Source: Coemansia sp. RSA 922 (taxonomy: Eukaryota; Kickxellomycota; Kickxellomycetes; Kickxellales; Kickxellaceae). Taken from it: a DNA stretch of 16,078 bases. The DNA lies in contig JANBQS010000522.1 in NCBI GenBank assembly GCA_027577415.1, positions 1-16,078 on the forward strand, written 5' to 3'. How positions within the stretch are numbered: the first letter of the stretch is position 1; every line of letters begins with the position of its first letter. Below are positions 14,277 to 16,078 of this stretch, one piece after another. The notes beneath the pieces are model-generated. The model was given only the letters and a program-made list of their open reading frames with translations, was not told the DNA's origin and searched no databases. A program made the position numbers and the translations under genes.

Positions 14277-15532
14277 TATAATAATAAAAAAAGGGAATTG
14301 GGCTTTTTGGAAAAAATAATCGCCAAGGAAAGAGCACAAAAATAGAACGTGATAAAAGATACAAAAAAATAAAGAAACTCCCGAGTTTATTATTTTGTGA
14401 AACTTGTAGCGCTCAAGAAGGGAAAATTTTGTGCCTATTTAAACATTGGCGACCTTACGGACTGGAGAATAAGAAAAAATGTGCCATTGCACCTTTGTCG
14501 TGTCTTCCGTTCATCAGCACTTTTGAGAATGTGCGTTGCGGAAAGACCGCCGTCGTTTGTTTGGGAGCTGCACTCTCGGCTCTGTGCATTTTTTTATTTT
14601 TGTTCTTGTATTGGAATCGATAACCGGAATAAGAATAATGTACTTTGCATATATCGAATGACGACCCTCCCCCCTCGAAGATGTTTTCCTGCTCATTTTT
14701 TGCCTCATTTGTGCAAGTATGTTTAGCAGAGGAGCGCTGTTTGGATAATAGGAAAAAGTAGACATTCATTGACTAAATAAGAATCCACTTGCATGCCTCT
14801 TGCCTTTGGACGTTTTTGCCACCGAGCCCCCTTTTTGTTTTTGCATATGCGAACGCGAGCTGTGGGAGTGATGTGCATAATGCCAGTGAAGGGGGGAAAG
14901 AGTACAGATCCCGTGCGTGGCAAAGAACAATCAGCAATAGCGAATGTCTGTGGTCAGCAAAGAAAAAATTTAAAAAAAAAAGAGGCATGCTGCACCACAC
15001 CTGTCTTTCTTGCCTGGTCTGCACCTTTTGTTTCCGCTCTCGTGCGGAACTCACATGAGATTACCTTGACTGAAAAACGAATCTGACTCGCTCACTCCCC
15101 ACTCCCCCGCTTTTTCACTCTGTTGGCAGTGGAGCGGCAATTACGCAACACTCTCATTTATGCAGGTCGTGCATGCCCATAGGCGCTAACGCCGGCTGTT
15201 GTGTGGCCCGACTGCAGCCACCTGTTGATGATTTTCTTTTAAGGAGAAATCAGAATCTCGCAGACAATGCTACTGGACTGCAGACAGACATGCAAATAAA
15301 AAGGAACATGAATGAAAGTTGAATTAGGTTAATTAGATGTTGATTTTTGTTCTGGTGCCGGCATAATGTAGCCCACCAAGTAGAGATGTACCGAGAATTA
15401 TCTCTGATTGCTGATGTCAAAGGTGTGGCGTTCAAGATACACATCAAAAAGGTGTGCGCAAAGCACTTTTTTATTCGATTTGATGCGAGGATATGTAGTA
15501 TATTGCGTATTGAATTAATAAAAATTTTAAAG
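14277..15532. other. Gene-free intergenic region, about 1.25 kb
   Basis: The left part must contain the promoter and leader of the 7TM gene (minus) and the right end the 3' flank of the CHAP gene (also minus). Many A/T-runs are present and a TATTTAAA element lies near 14436-14443. Small open frames on both strands (for example 14397-14726 and 14789-15058) overlap one another, have no domain and look like chance. I found no tRNA, snRNA or clear snoRNA. Confidence 0.6.
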
Positions 15533-16078
15533 CTAACCCTTTATGTGAATGTAGTTGAACGAGCTCTTGGGAACTGTACGTGTGTTGTACTTTCTAGATC
15601 CACCGTGATTGTACTCCTCAATAGTCACGCTGTTGCCCGAAACCTTTGCTACCCAAGCGACGTGTCCATAGGTTCCAGCAGTAGTTTGAGCTACGCAGCC
15701 AGGCACTGGCGTGTTGTTGATGGTGACGCCAGTTTGGCGAGCTGCAGACGACCAAGTCTTGGCGTTGCCCCAGTTGGGCCCCTTGTAATAGTTGTGGAAT
15801 TTTACGCCTAGTCTTGAGTTGATACGCCATGCAACAAAGCTCGTGCACTGGCACTTGAAGTAGCGCCATGGGTCAATGCCATCGCATTGGCGTGGGTACG
15901 GGTAGTCGTCCTTGATCGGGCCAGCAGCTCCACCACCACCTGGCGGAGTAGGCGGGGATCCACCGCTGCTGCATTTGCCAGAGACGTAGCCGGTAGATCC
16001 GGTCTTGACGTAGTAGTCGGCTACATAGCATCCGTGGGTAGTCTTGTCCCACAGCGAGTTGCCCTTGATGTTTTCGCC
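15533..16078 (-). CDS. SH3-like plus CHAP domain hydrolase, C-terminal part (5' end outside the window)
   Basis: The minus strand is open from the right edge to TAG at 15533-15535, giving 181 residues with no start codon inside, so the gene continues beyond the window. Residues 1-36 of the fragment match the end of a bacterial-type SH3-like module (NSLWDKTTHGCYVADYYVK, TGYVSGKC). A Ser/Pro/Gly linker follows (38-53). Residues 64-181 are a CHAP domain (NlpC/P60 fold cysteine amidase/peptidase): catalytic Cys78 in CQCTSFVAWRIN, His139 in GHVAWV, and E155/N157 in IEEYNHGG as the third catalytic position. CHAP enzymes cut amide bonds in bacterial peptidoglycan. Many Cys residues and the linker suggest a secreted protein, but the signal peptide would lie outside. 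In a fungus, an ancestry in bacteria by transfer is likely, and action on bacterial walls is an inference. Confidence 0.88.
   Translation of the reverse strand, partial: GENIKGNSLWDKTTHGCYVADYYVKTGSTGYVSGKCSSGGSPPTPPGGGGAAGPIKDDYPYPRQCDGIDPWRYFKCQCTSFVAWRINSRLGVKFHNYYKGPNWGNAKTWSSAARQTGVTINNTPVPGCVAQTTAGTYGHVAWVAKVSGNSVTIEEYNHGGSRKYNTRTVPKSSFNYIHIKG

Noticed and set aside
14397..15086. Several 60-110-residue overlapping open frames on both strands
   Set aside because: They overlap each other, contain no domain, and are rich in residues coded by T-runs and C-runs; they are best seen as chance in AT-rich intergenic DNA.
15220..15290. C-box-like TGATGAT suggesting a C/D snoRNA
   Set aside because: No CTGA D box at suitable distance with flanking inverted repeats, so there is no support for a snoRNA.
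15347..15811. 154-residue plus-strand open frame at the right end
   Set aside because: It is antisense to the CHAP domain, whose triad and fold motifs fix the minus strand as coding.

Overview
The window is nuclear DNA from a fungus. Three proteins are diagnostic for fungal or opisthokont actin-patch endocytosis: Arp2, Abp1 and a full Sla1 with SHD1 and SHD2. Introns are few and short (71, 81 and 131 nt), start with GTAAGT or GTAAGA, and one carries a textbook TACTAAC branch site. Most genes are single-exon. Compact genes, glutamine- and proline-rich proteins, an intronless 7TM receptor, a DM9-repeat protein and a CHAP-type hydrolase would suit an early-diverging lineage such as Zoopagomycota/Kickxellomycotina. 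That placement is inference; I could not test it.

Layout from left to right: (1) 243-1157 minus, a low-complexity Gly/Pro/Tyr/Asn/Gln-rich protein whose stop codon overlaps a splice-donor-like sequence; (2) 1158-2062, the spacer from which it diverges from arp2; (3) 2063-3259 plus, Arp2; (4) 3304-4388 minus, a three-exon gene for a 310-residue LYR-motif protein, convergent with arp2 across only 44 bp; (5) 4498-5232 minus, a Gly/Pro/Gln-rich protein ending in two DM9 (DUF3421) repeats; (6) 5773-8169 minus, Abp1 with one ADF-H domain and two SH3 domains; (7) 8170-8521, a 352-bp spacer shared by the divergent abp1 and sla1; (8) 8522-13074 plus, Sla1 in two exons, 1473 residues; (9) 13158-14276 minus, a 7TM GPCR-like protein convergent with sla1; (10) about 1.25 kb with no gene that I can support; (11) 15533-16078 minus, the C-terminal part of an SH3-like plus CHAP cysteine-peptidase-fold protein, open at the right edge of the window.

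The central theme is branched-actin endocytosis. In the known fungal pathway Sla1 is an early coat adaptor (cargo binding through SHD1) that restrains nucleation, the Arp2/3 complex containing Arp2 makes the branched network, and Abp1 binds that network and recruits further factors by SH3 domains. Here all three lie within 11 kb, and abp1 and sla1 share a divergent promoter. The other genes (LYR, DM9, 7TM, CHAP) have no evident pathway link to this group. The least familiar content is the CHAP hydrolase fragment, the DM9 protein with a disordered head, and the long LYR-domain protein.
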